A stretch of 64,000 bases of DNA, from the NCBI GenBank assembly GCA_022601535.1, contig JAJACK010000005.1:1-64000 (forward strand). The letters run 5' to 3'. This document shows positions 33,857-41,599 of this stretch, piece after piece (within the stretch, counting starts at the first letter, position 1; every line of letters starts with the position of its first letter). Both the position numbers and the translations under genes were made by a program. The DNA comes from Chlamydiales bacterium. Lineage in GTDB: Bacteria > Chlamydiota > Chlamydiia > Chlamydiales > JAAKFR01. Under the pieces are notes generated by a model. The model saw nothing but the letters and a program-made list of their open reading frames with translations, did no database searches and was not told the DNA's origin.

Positions 33857-34690
33857 ATAGTACAGAAAGGAATTATCGCGCTAGATATAGATGGGACCAT
33901 TACAACTCAAAGGCATACAATTGAAAAAGAGGTTGTAGAGTTCTTGATGAGTTTGATGGATGACTATCTTGTGATCTTCATCAGTGGGCGAACGTTCTCT
34001 TTTGCTCGTCCCATTTTATCCCATCTTGTCGGTCACTACCACTTTGCTGTCCAAAATGGAGCTGCGCTCTATGAGATGCCCAACGTATTGCAACTCAAGA
34101 AGCACTATCTTGGGAGTGAAGCGATCGAAAAGCTCGAACCTATTTTTACCAAAGAAGAGGGAGGATTACTTGTAGAATCGGGGCAAGAGCGGGATGATAT
34201 TTGCTATTATAAGCCGGCCGATTTTTCACAAAAGGAGCGGGATTACCTCGACCACCGTATCTCTTTTTCTCCAGAGACATGGGTCCCTCTCACCTCTTTT
34301 AAGGACGCTGGTCTTACAGAATTTGCCGTTGGCAAGTTCTTCGCTCCAAGAGAAGATGCAAGCCGCGTTGCAAAAGAGGTGAATGAGCAATTTGGGTTCA
34401 ATGTTGTTGTGATCCACGACCCCTTTCGTCCCGGCTCGTATCTTGCTCATATCAATAGCCCCGAAGCTTCTAAAGGGCACATCCTCCAAGAATTTGTGCA
34501 GATGCAAGAGAAGCGGCTTCCGATTATTTCAGCAGGAGATGATTACAACGACGTTCACATGTGGGAGAAAAGTGATATCAAAATTGTGATGCAAAATGCC
34601 CCAGAAGATCTCCACCACCATGCCGATATCTTAGCGCCACCTGCTCAAGAGCAAGGAATTATCGCCGCGCTTAAGGAAGCGCTTAGATGA
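33857..34690 (+). CDS. HAD-superfamily (Cof-type IIB) phosphatase with a non-canonical start
   Basis: Haloacid dehalogenase-type hydrolase of 277 aa if read from 33857. Motif I is LDIDGTITT (nucleotides about 33881-33907), motif II ISGRTFS, and motif III/IV is ISAGDDYNDVHMW, with a Cof-type cap between. The first ATG/GTG/TTG in this frame is TTG 33944, after motif I; upstream to the stop at 33779 there is no canonical start. AGGAGG at 33846-33851 positions ATA 33857 (or ATC 33854) as initiator. So either a rare AUA/AUC start is used, or the gene is damaged. The stop overlaps folB by 4 nt, so it heads a three-gene operon. Confidence 0.75.
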   Translation: MVQKGIIALDIDGTITTQRHTIEKEVVEFLMSLMDDYLVIFISGRTFSFARPILSHLVGHYHFAVQNGAALYEMPNVLQLKKHYLGSEAIEKLEPIFTKEEGGLLVESGQERDDICYYKPADFSQKERDYLDHRISFSPETWVPLTSFKDAGLTEFAVGKFFAPREDASRVAKEVNEQFGFNVVVIHDPFRPGSYLAHINSPEASKGHILQEFVQMQEKRLPIISAGDDYNDVHMWEKSDIKIVMQNAPEDLHHHADILAPPAQEQGIIAALKEALR

Positions 34691-35007
34691 ATGGAACCTT
34701 TGAATTTACAGATAGTGCCAACTGCCTAATTGGAACCTTGGCTTTTGAGAGAAATACGGCACAAAAAGTGAGCTGGGAAGTGCGCTATACACTCAGCTTA
34801 CCAGAGCGCGACCGATTAGAAGAGACAGTGGATTACATGGAGGTGAAAAAACACCTCCACACCCTCGTAACAAGTGTGAAACCTCTTTTGATAGAAACAC
34901 TTGCCAAGCAGATGCTCAACTCTCTTTTTGAAACATTTGCCCCTCTAGAGGCAACCCTTCGATTAAAAAAAGAGTCGGTAGGAGTGATTTTAGAGGTGAG
35001 TCGATGA
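34687..35007 (+). CDS. folB: Dihydroneopterin aldolase/epimerase-like (FolB/FolX)
   Basis: 106-aa protein with the FolB/FolX T-fold pattern: CLIGTLAFERNTAQKVSWEV at the start and ETVDYMEVKKHL followed by LIETLAKQMLNSLF, where the Glu/Tyr pterin-binding region and helix lie. It cleaves or epimerises dihydroneopterin in folate synthesis. It is somewhat shorter than the usual 115-125 aa. Overlaps its neighbours on both sides by 4 nt, so translation is coupled with the HAD and SDR genes. Confidence 0.82.
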   Translation: MNGTFEFTDSANCLIGTLAFERNTAQKVSWEVRYTLSLPERDRLEETVDYMEVKKHLHTLVTSVKPLLIETLAKQMLNSLFETFAPLEATLRLKKESVGVILEVSR

Positions 35008-35666
35008 TCCTTGTCACTGGTGGAGCGCGTCAACTTGGGGCAGCGATTTGCAAAAAGCTTGCAGGACTTGGAAAAAGAGTAGTGATTCACTACAACACGA
35101 GTCAAAAAGAGGCAGTAGAGCTTTCTAAACAGTGTCCTCATTCAGAAATTATCCAAGGCGATTTCACTCATGGACTAGAAGATTTTATCAGACGGTACAA
35201 AAAACACTTTCCTTCAACAGAGGGGCTCATCAATAATGTGGGAAATTTTGCGCTTGGAAAAGCATCATCGATCACCACTTTAGACCCCCTTCTTCAAACC
35301 AATCTCACAGCGCCAATTCTTCTTACAAATGCCCTTTTACCCTCGGTCAAAAAAAACAAGGGATCAATTGTAAACATAGGGACTTCAGGCCTTTGTAACC
35401 CTTGGGTCCGTGCAACACCCTTTGGTTTAACAAAAGCTGCACTTCTCTTCTATACACGCTCTCTTGCCAAAGAGCTTGCTCCTTTTAATGTTTCGGTGAA
35501 TATGATCTCTCCTGGTCAACTTAAGCATTCAGAAGACCTACCCCAAAAGTTGCCGATGGGGCGGGCTGGAACAGTTGAGGAGGTGGCAGATTTAATTGCG
35601 ACACTCCTCGAGCAAAAATACATCACAGGTCAAAACATCGAGATAGCTGGCGGTTACTCTTTCTAG
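35004..35666 (+). CDS. Short-chain dehydrogenase, FolM/FabG-like, with Tyr-to-Phe in the active site
   Basis: 220-aa SDR. Cofactor motif VTGGARQLGAAI at residues 4-15 (TGxxxxxGxA/G form), NNVGNF for the NNAG motif, and a C-terminal IEIAGGYSF. The catalytic YxxxK reads FGLTK (Phe140, Lys144): tyrosine is replaced by phenylalanine, while Ser (GTSG) and Lys remain. Placed after folB, it would be expected to be a dihydropteridine reductase (FolM/PTR1-like), but loss of the tyrosine should impair standard SDR chemistry. The stop is followed by a 33-nt gap to the kinase gene. Confidence 0.85.
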   Translation: MILVTGGARQLGAAICKKLAGLGKRVVIHYNTSQKEAVELSKQCPHSEIIQGDFTHGLEDFIRRYKKHFPSTEGLINNVGNFALGKASSITTLDPLLQTNLTAPILLTNALLPSVKKNKGSIVNIGTSGLCNPWVRATPFGLTKAALLFYTRSLAKELAPFNVSVNMISPGQLKHSEDLPQKLPMGRAGTVEEVADLIATLLEQKYITGQNIEIAGGYSF

Positions 35667-35699
35667 TAATATTGGCATTGTTTGTGCTTTGTATTTAGT

Positions 35700-37052
35700 A
35701 TGGCAAAAATTCGCTGTGAAATAACTTCCAAATCTTGGAATAAAGCTCAAGTTTCATTTAAAGATGAGAAAGGAGAAATAAGCTCATTTGTTGTTAAGCG
35801 AATCACCATTCTTGGAAGAATTGTTAGATGGTTTAAGTCTTTTTTTCCAAATAGATTAACGCAAAAATTTGTTAAGGTAGAAGGAGATCATGGATCTCTA
35901 GAGATCAAAATTTCTGATTTAGCTAAAGAAGTGGGCTTAACTGCAAGTGAAATACTTCATTGTAAGAGTCTTAAGAAAAAGCTGTCAGATTCTTATCCTG
36001 TCAGTGTGGCTAAAGAAGAAATCCACAAAATCACTCAAAAAGATATCAACATAATGAGTCAGTTGAAGCAACTGGCGCAAGCTCTCATCAATAATCCTCC
36101 AAAAAAAGAGGGGGATTACTACATTACAGTCACAGAAAAGATTCGTCTACTTGTAAATGTAAAGGGAACAGATGTAAAAGTTTCAACCCTTTTTGGAAGA
36201 AAAGTGGCCAAAGGCTCTTTCAATGTTGTGATGCAGTCCACAGATCTATTGACAGGTCTTCCTGTTAAAGGAGAAAGTGCTATTGTTAAATCGACTTATA
36301 ATACTTCCAATCGAGGAGAGATAGACCGTGAAGTTGCCATTTTAAATCACCTGCATGGAAGTGGAGAGGTTTTAGGAATTCAAAAGAAGGTGAGAAAAAT
36401 CATAGATGTGGTGACCGGTCAGGAAAGTGCCTGTCATGTTGGAGTACGTTATAAAAGCGATCTATACGATTTTCCTATTCAAAAAGTAGAGGATAAAGTT
36501 TCAATTGCGTATCAACTCACACATGCGGTTGTCTACGCACACTCAAAAGGAATTGCTCATAGAGATATTAAGCCTGAAAATATTTTTGTTGGGGAAACCT
36601 CTGAAGAGGGAGGCCCCTTGGTTTATTTGGCAGATTTTGGAGGGAGTGTTGATTTTTCAGAGAAAGATGCCTTTATAAAGAGGGTTACAACGACGCCTGA
36701 GTTTAGTACAGGTCAGGATGAATCCGAACTTAATCTCAATGTGAGAGTTGAAAAATTTGATGCTGTGAAGGAGATCCATAAAAAGGCCGATGTTTATAGC
36801 GTCTCTTGGGTGTTAATTGAAATATTCACCCCGGTAAAGGCGAGTGAAACCCCTCTAAACATCACAAGATACATTGAGAGTCAATTGAAAAAGAGTGGTC
36901 TAAATGATGGAGTTATTAGACTTATTCTTAAAGGGATAGATAAAGATTATAGAAACCGTCCTTCGATGGAGGAGCTTCATCAAGCAGTGACTAAAGAGCT
37001 AGAGAGGATTTTGCCTACTCGCGCAGCTTCTTTGAAAGAACTTTCAGCTTAG
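35700..37052 (+). CDS. Eukaryote-like Ser/Thr protein kinase
   Basis: 450-aa protein. An N-terminal domain of about 150 aa of unknown type precedes a kinase domain: Gly-rich loop GRKVAKGSFNVV, a candidate ATP-anchoring Lys in SAIVKST, catalytic loop HRDIKPENIF (His287-Asp289, Lys291) and DFG at 312-314 (ADFGGS). These invariant residues are intact, so it should be active. No transmembrane segment and no PASTA repeats, unlike PknB/PknD-type housekeeping kinases, so a secreted effector is plausible. ATG at 35700 (MAKIRCEI) is preferred over the upstream TTG 35682. Convergent with the F-box gene (9-nt overlap of 3' ends). Confidence 0.85.
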   Translation: MAKIRCEITSKSWNKAQVSFKDEKGEISSFVVKRITILGRIVRWFKSFFPNRLTQKFVKVEGDHGSLEIKISDLAKEVGLTASEILHCKSLKKKLSDSYPVSVAKEEIHKITQKDINIMSQLKQLAQALINNPPKKEGDYYITVTEKIRLLVNVKGTDVKVSTLFGRKVAKGSFNVVMQSTDLLTGLPVKGESAIVKSTYNTSNRGEIDREVAILNHLHGSGEVLGIQKKVRKIIDVVTGQESACHVGVRYKSDLYDFPIQKVEDKVSIAYQLTHAVVYAHSKGIAHRDIKPENIFVGETSEEGGPLVYLADFGGSVDFSEKDAFIKRVTTTPEFSTGQDESELNLNVRVEKFDAVKEIHKKADVYSVSWVLIEIFTPVKASETPLNITRYIESQLKKSGLNDGVIRLILKGIDKDYRNRPSMEELHQAVTKELERILPTRAASLKELSA

Positions 37053-38234
37053 AATACGCTCTAGAAGATCTGGTTGAAAAGACCAAACATAAGCCTTCAT
37101 AGCATCGGTTGCTGCAACAATTGTTTTACCCATTCCAAGGCCTACAGATTTTGTCGTGGGTGAATTCGGAGTGGTCAAAGTCGCTTCTAAAGTGGCATAA
37201 TCTTGGTTCCAAACACAAACTCTTCCATCATAAGATCCTGTCACAAAGAGCCCTTCAAGAAAAGCAACAGATGTTACAGAAGTTGTGTGTCCTCCAGCAA
37301 GAGTTTGCATCATTGAACCATCAAAACCAACAATTTTAACTGTTCCATCCATCAGGGCAACAGCTATTTTTTCAATCGATGCCGTGAGATTCATAACAAG
37401 CTCACAATCGCCTAGAGTAATACAATTTGGAGGGAGCTGTTGATTGAGTTTTTGAACAGTAAGTTGATTGCTAAAGCTTGCTCCAATGACCAGGTGAGCC
37501 TCATCAGGGGAAAAAGCTGTAAATGAAAGTTTGTTGCCCTGAATAGAATCTGTTGGTTCTGCCCCCCTCCAAACAGTAACTTTTTGAGAAGAGCCTGTTG
37601 CAATGTATAGGGCTGTTTGTGAGATATCAATAAATGTTGTTACAACAGTAGTCTCCAAGTTATGTGAAAACTCCCATCCCCCATCTGTTTCATTCCATAC
37701 AGAAGCGTACTTTAAATCGGGCGCTGCACTTACAATAACTGAACCATCTGGAGATATTTTAACACGCCCAATACTTTGTCCTACTGCACTAGGGATATGA
37801 GTGACTTCATTTCCCTTTGTATCCCATATAGAAAGATTTTTATCCTGAATTGATCCCGTGACGATTCGTTGTCCATTTTCTGATATGGAAACATTTGAAA
37901 TACGATGGGCACCTTGGTTTTGATCTCTTTTCAATTCAGTTTGTTGGTACGCGCTACCAAAACCATTGTTATGCTGTGAAAAGACAGCTTTGTAGCTTAA
38001 ACTAACCGGAAGCCCTGGTAGAGCAAAACGGAGCCAAAGCTTAGAAGAATGTCCTCCCAAAACGACAGCTTTAAATTCCCTAGAGACTCGTGCGGTTCTT
38101 GCAAGAGAGCATAGGTCTAAGAATGAAAAAATATGCAAGAGCACATCTCTTGATAATTTTGTGATGTCACTATTTTGTCGATCCCTAATTGAATCGTAAT
38201 CTCTGGAAAGAGTGGAGTTGGGGGTAATAGCCAT
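37044..38234 (-). CDS. F-box and WD40-repeat protein
   Basis: 396-aa protein with no signal peptide. Residues 26-70 read as an F-box: ITKLSRDVLLHIFSFLDLCS, then LARTARVSREFK and LWLRF (Leu-Pro-like start, FSFLD core, VSREF-type second half, terminal W). The rest carries six or so WD40 blades, each ending in IWD/VWN/VWR/VWS-type dipeptides (for example LSIWDTKG, VTVWRGAE, VCVWNQDY, AYVWSFQP). F-box plus WD40 is the layout of eukaryotic SCF ubiquitin-ligase substrate receptors. In an intracellular bacterium it most likely acts as a secreted mimic recruiting host Skp1. Neighbour is a kinase, whose product could supply a phosphodegron; that is speculation. Confidence 0.82.
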   Translation of the reverse strand: MAITPNSTLSRDYDSIRDRQNSDITKLSRDVLLHIFSFLDLCSLARTARVSREFKAVVLGGHSSKLWLRFALPGLPVSLSYKAVFSQHNNGFGSAYQQTELKRDQNQGAHRISNVSISENGQRIVTGSIQDKNLSIWDTKGNEVTHIPSAVGQSIGRVKISPDGSVIVSAAPDLKYASVWNETDGGWEFSHNLETTVVTTFIDISQTALYIATGSSQKVTVWRGAEPTDSIQGNKLSFTAFSPDEAHLVIGASFSNQLTVQKLNQQLPPNCITLGDCELVMNLTASIEKIAVALMDGTVKIVGFDGSMMQTLAGGHTTSVTSVAFLEGLFVTGSYDGRVCVWNQDYATLEATLTTPNSPTTKSVGLGMGKTIVAATDAMKAYVWSFQPDLLERILS

Positions 38235-38425
38235 ATAAAAATTTAATTATTGTTTAATTTATTTATAAGTCTATTATGACATTTTTTTATTATAAAAGTC
38301 AATTTTGTATTATTAAAATAAGTTCTCTTAATTAATTAATTTTTTATTACTTAATTATTAAAATTTGATTTTGTATAAAAGATGGGGTTGCGCAACAACT
38401 CTATTTTAGATCAATTGAATTTAGA

Positions 38426-38911
38426 TTAGTTAGAGTCTATAGTGCCGTTTAAGCATTGAAGAACAAAATCGGTAAAGTTTTTTTCTTCTAAAAATTGAAC
38501 AATGCTCTCTTTTTCTTTTTGATATTTATCAATGATTTCATCGTTAATATTAAAAGTGACAAAATAGGGGATGACTAGATTTTTTATTGAAACAACAGGC
38601 TGCATCATTCCCTTGGAGTGTTTTTCACTCCTGGATAATTCTTTGAAGCGTTGGAAAGAAATGGCTTTTATTTTCACCAGATCGCTTTTACTGGTATGGT
38701 CAAAGAGAAAGGAATTTTTCTCACCAAATCCTAAAAGGAGGCCGTGTAAATAGTGGTTCTCAAAAACCTTTTTCCAAAAAGAAGAATTCTTGTCATCGAT
38801 GGAATCTAAAATAGTCTTTAGGTCAAATTGGGTCTCGGTTACGCTTGCAAAATCATTGTAGTATTTTTTCAAAATATAGAGAGCTTGGTGGACATTGACA
38901 AATAGCCCCAT
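38426..38911 (-). CDS. Hypothetical protein, 161 aa
   Basis: Soluble protein, no signal or membrane helix, rich in Phe, Lys and Asn, beginning MGLFVNVHQALYILKKYY. I recognise no family. Recognisable features are LLGFGEKNSFLFDH and a FQRFKELS segment. It lies alone between an AT-rich 190-bp spacer (38235-38425, no gene seen) and the fabI terminator, on the same strand as both neighbours. Next to the F-box and kinase genes it could belong to the same set of accessory genes. Confidence 0.6.
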   Translation of the reverse strand: MGLFVNVHQALYILKKYYNDFASVTETQFDLKTILDSIDDKNSSFWKKVFENHYLHGLLLGFGEKNSFLFDHTSKSDLVKIKAISFQRFKELSRSEKHSKGMMQPVVSIKNLVIPYFVTFNINDEIIDKYQKEKESIVQFLEEKNFTDFVLQCLNGTIDSN

Positions 38912-38923
38912 TCTAGATTTTCT

Positions 38924-38966
38924 AAAAAAAAAGGTCGCTCCACGGGAGGTGGGGCGACCTTTTTTA
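38924..38966 (-). terminator. Rho-independent terminator of fabI
   Basis: On the minus strand GGTCGC and GCGACC pair, extended by CCAC/GTGG with small bulges, and are followed by a long T-run (A-run on the plus strand at 38924-38932). It lies 24 nt after the fabI stop. The stem is GC-rich against an AT-rich background, and it prevents read-through into the 161-aa gene. Confidence 0.92.
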
Positions 38967-38989
38967 AAATGAGATAAATTTAATTGGAT

Positions 38990-39886
38990 TTACTCTTCGA
39001 GCATTTCTGAGCCAACACCCATCGCATGCATGCCATTGTCAACATAGAGAGTCACTCCAGTGATGGCTGAGGCTAGAACAGAGAGGAGAAAAGCAGCGCT
39101 TTGTCCCACTTGCTCCGCATTGATTGCATCGGCAATCGGTGCTGTTTTTTTGGTGTAATCAATCATTCGGTCGATAAAGCCAATTGCTCTTGCTGCGCGA
39201 GAAGGGAGTGCTCCTGCTGAGATGGAATTGACCCGAACTCCCCACTTTCGTCCTGCTTCAAAGGCGAGCATTCGTGTATCACTTTCAAGTGCAGCTTTAG
39301 CGGAACTCATTCCTCCACCGTAGCCTGGAACAGCACGTTCTGAGGCAAGGTAGGTGAGAGAGAGGGTCGCTCCTCCTTTATTCATGAGCGGTCCAAAATG
39401 GGAGAGAAGGCTGATAAATGAGTAGGAAGAGGCGCTCATAGCAGCGAGGTAGCCGCTGCGGGAGGTTTCGAGAAGAGAGTTTTTGATCTCGGGGGAATTG
39501 GCAAGTGAGTGGACAAGGAAGTCAATTTTGCCAAAGTCTTTTTCAACAGCTGTGGCAACTTCACTCACGGTATATCCAGCAGCATTTTTGTACCGCTTAT
39601 TTTCACGCACCTCTTCAGGAACATCTTCTGGTTTGTCAAAGGCTGCATCGAGAGGATAGATTTTAGAGATGGTAAGAAGAGAACCATCACTCAGTTTACG
39701 CGATGTATCGAATTTTCCCGATTCGTACGCTTTTGTAAAAATACCGAGGAGGGGAGTCCATGTTCCAACGAGGATTTCACAACCCGCTTCGGCAAGTGAT
39801 TTTGCAATGGCCCAGCCAAATCCTTGGTCGTCAGCAATTCCAGCAATAAAGGCTCGTTTTCCTTTGAGATCAATTTCTAGTGTCAT
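38990..39886 (-). CDS. fabI: Enoyl-[acyl-carrier-protein] reductase (NADH)
   Basis: Last reductive step of each fatty-acid elongation cycle. The 298-aa protein is of the long chlamydial/plant-like FabI type with inserted segment ([10 protein letters not shown]). Cofactor site [20 protein letters not shown], catalytic [23 protein letters not shown] (Tyr-x6-Lys form split: [18 protein letters not shown]) and [13 protein letters not shown] are visible. Its start overlaps the stop of the pseudouridine synthase gene by 4 nt. The fabI-rlu-mutY set corresponds to CT104-CT107 of C. trachomatis (from memory). Confidence 0.95.
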   Translation of the reverse strand: MTLEIDLKGKRAFIAGIADDQGFGWAIAKSLAEAGCEILVGTWTPLLGIFTKAYESGKFDTSRKLSDGSLLTISKIYPLDAAFDKPEDVPEEVRENKRYKNAAGYTVSEVATAVEKDFGKIDFLVHSLANSPEIKNSLLETSRSGYLAAMSASSYSFISLLSHFGPLMNKGGATLSLTYLASERAVPGYGGGMSSAKAALESDTRMLAFEAGRKWGVRVNSISAGALPSRAARAIGFIDRMIDYTKKTAPIADAINAEQVGQSAAFLLSVLASAITGVTLYVDNGMHAMGVGSEMLEE

Positions 39887-40614
39887 TTTAACTCCATATC
39901 TTGTGGTAGAGGAGCTGAAAAGCTCCGGCTTTCAAAACTAATTTTTTCTGCGTGCAAAAGAGGGCGGTGTGTCGTTTGGTGTCGCCCACCGTAATCAACA
40001 TCTCCTTCAATCGGGGTGTTGACCGATTGGAGATGGATCCGAATTTGATGGGTTCGTCCTGTTTTAGGGCTGCAACGAAGCAAGGCGCGTTTTTTGAATC
40101 GTTTGACAAGGTTCCAACTCGTCACAGCTTCTTTTCCCCCAACAGGTGTGTTGATCACTCCTCTTCGTTTTTTGGGAGGAGGCGTGACATAGGTAAGGTA
40201 ACTTTTTTTCACTTCCCGCCTTTTAAAGAGTTTTTCGAGCTTCTCTTTCATCACATCTGTTTTTGCAAGGAGCATCACCCCCGTTGTGTCCCGGTCGAGC
40301 CGATGGACGAGCAAACCGCCTAGAGTCTCTGCAATGTTCTCAGAGGTGAGTGCAACGGGCTTGTTGATCACGATGAGCTCGTCATCTTCAAAGAGGATAG
40401 GGATCTCTGAAGAGGGAGGCTCTTCAAGGAAGATCTCCACTTCGTCCCCCTTTCTAAGGCGAGTAGAGCAAAACCGTTCAACAAAACCGTTGACATGACA
40501 CCTATGATGCTCAATTAGCCATCTAAGTGGTTTGGTCTTCCATTCACCTCGGAGCTCGTCCCGTAGGTAGGGAAGGAGCTTAGAGGGGGTGACAACCTTA
40601 AATTTTACTTTCAT
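39883..40614 (-). CDS. RluA-family pseudouridine synthase
   Basis: 243-aa RluA/RluD-type enzyme that isomerises uridines in rRNA or tRNA. After an N-terminal S4-like portion ([17 protein letters not shown]-type HVNGFVERF) it shows the catalytic motif [19 protein letters not shown] with the Asp nucleophile in HRLDRDTTG, and [15 protein letters not shown] near the end. ATG at 40614 (MKVKFKV) is chosen over the longer frame because the extension lies in the promoter gap to the divergent glycosyltransferase. Target position unknown. Confidence 0.92.
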   Translation of the reverse strand: MKVKFKVVTPSKLLPYLRDELRGEWKTKPLRWLIEHHRCHVNGFVERFCSTRLRKGDEVEIFLEEPPSSEIPILFEDDELIVINKPVALTSENIAETLGGLLVHRLDRDTTGVMLLAKTDVMKEKLEKLFKRREVKKSYLTYVTPPPKKRRGVINTPVGGKEAVTSWNLVKRFKKRALLRCSPKTGRTHQIRIHLQSVNTPIEGDVDYGGRHQTTHRPLLHAEKISFESRSFSAPLPQDMELK

Positions 40615-40669
40615 GTGAGAGAGTATATCACACTTGAGAATAAAAGCCTTCTTCTTCAAGCTTGCAGGG

Positions 40670-41599
40670 ATGAAATTTTTAATCATTAAGAGCTCTTCCT
40701 ATGGTGATATTCTCCACGCTTTTCGAGCGGTGAGCTATCTCCGTCACAAATCTCCCTATGGGCAGATCGACTGGGTTGTGGAAAATCGGTGTCGAGAGCT
40801 TGTTGAATCTCATCCTGAAGTGGATGCAGCTGTTGTGATCGATTCAAAACGGTTGAAATGTCCCAAGTTGGAGCGGTACGATGTGGTCTTTGATCTGCAG
40901 GGCAATCTAAAATCAGCGTGGGTTTTATCCAAAGTGCGCGCCAAGCTCAAAATTGGATTTGGATGGAAAAGTTTGGCTGAGTGGCCAAATTTCTTCTTTA
41001 CACATCTCCGTACCAATCCTCCTCACGGGCGAAATATCCGCGATGATTACCTTGCTGTTGTGCAAGCCTATTTCAAAGAATCGGTTCCTTTTAAGGAGAA
41101 ACCTTTTCTCTATCCTCTGTCGAAAAAAGAGAAGATTTTTTTGCAAACAATCGATCCAAAAGGGACGGTAGTTTGCCCATTTGCCAATTGGAAAAGCAAA
41201 CAACTTCCCAAAAAAACAGTGGATGAGGTGCTTGCCAAAAGAAGGGGACCTTTCTACTTTATCTGGGGAAATGAAGAGGAGAGAAAACGGGCGCATGCAT
41301 TTGAAGTTGAAGAGAAAAAAGTGCTCCCCCATCTATCGCTTCCTCTCTTGCAACGGGTGATGGATAGATGTCGGTTGGTGATTGCAATGGATTCACTCCC
41401 TCTCCATCTTTGTGCAACAACAAAGACTCCGTCACTCAGCTTTTTTGGCTCTTCTTCAATGGCAAAATATGCACCTCAAGGAGAGCATCATCTTGCTGAG
41501 CAAGGGATCTGTCCCTATGGGGTCCAGTTTGAAAAGCGGTGTCCTAAGCTAAGAAGTTGTCAGTCGGTTGCCTGCATCAATAAGTTGAGGTCAAGGTAA
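40670..41599 (+). CDS. Glycosyltransferase family 9 (LPS heptosyltransferase-like)
   Basis: 309-aa enzyme of the ADP-heptose:LPS heptosyltransferase family. The N-terminus MKFLIIKSSSYGDILHAFRAV matches the KxSSlGDvlxxxPal signature, followed by IDWVVENRC, DVVFDLQGNLKSAW and the C-terminal donor-binding VIAMDSLPLHLCATTKTPSLSFFGSS. ATG at 40670 gives the proper family start. Acts in LPS core assembly at the cytoplasmic face. Chlamydiaceae have heptose-free LPS, so this again fits an environmental chlamydia. 3' end overlaps the convergent gene by 40 nt. Confidence 0.88.
   Translation: MKFLIIKSSSYGDILHAFRAVSYLRHKSPYGQIDWVVENRCRELVESHPEVDAAVVIDSKRLKCPKLERYDVVFDLQGNLKSAWVLSKVRAKLKIGFGWKSLAEWPNFFFTHLRTNPPHGRNIRDDYLAVVQAYFKESVPFKEKPFLYPLSKKEKIFLQTIDPKGTVVCPFANWKSKQLPKKTVDEVLAKRRGPFYFIWGNEEERKRAHAFEVEEKKVLPHLSLPLLQRVMDRCRLVIAMDSLPLHLCATTKTPSLSFFGSSSMAKYAPQGEHHLAEQGICPYGVQFEKRCPKLRSCQSVACINKLRSR

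Noticed and set aside
33944-34690. HAD gene starting at TTG 33944
   Set aside because: It would remove the catalytic LDIDGT motif; a non-canonical upstream start explains the sequence better.
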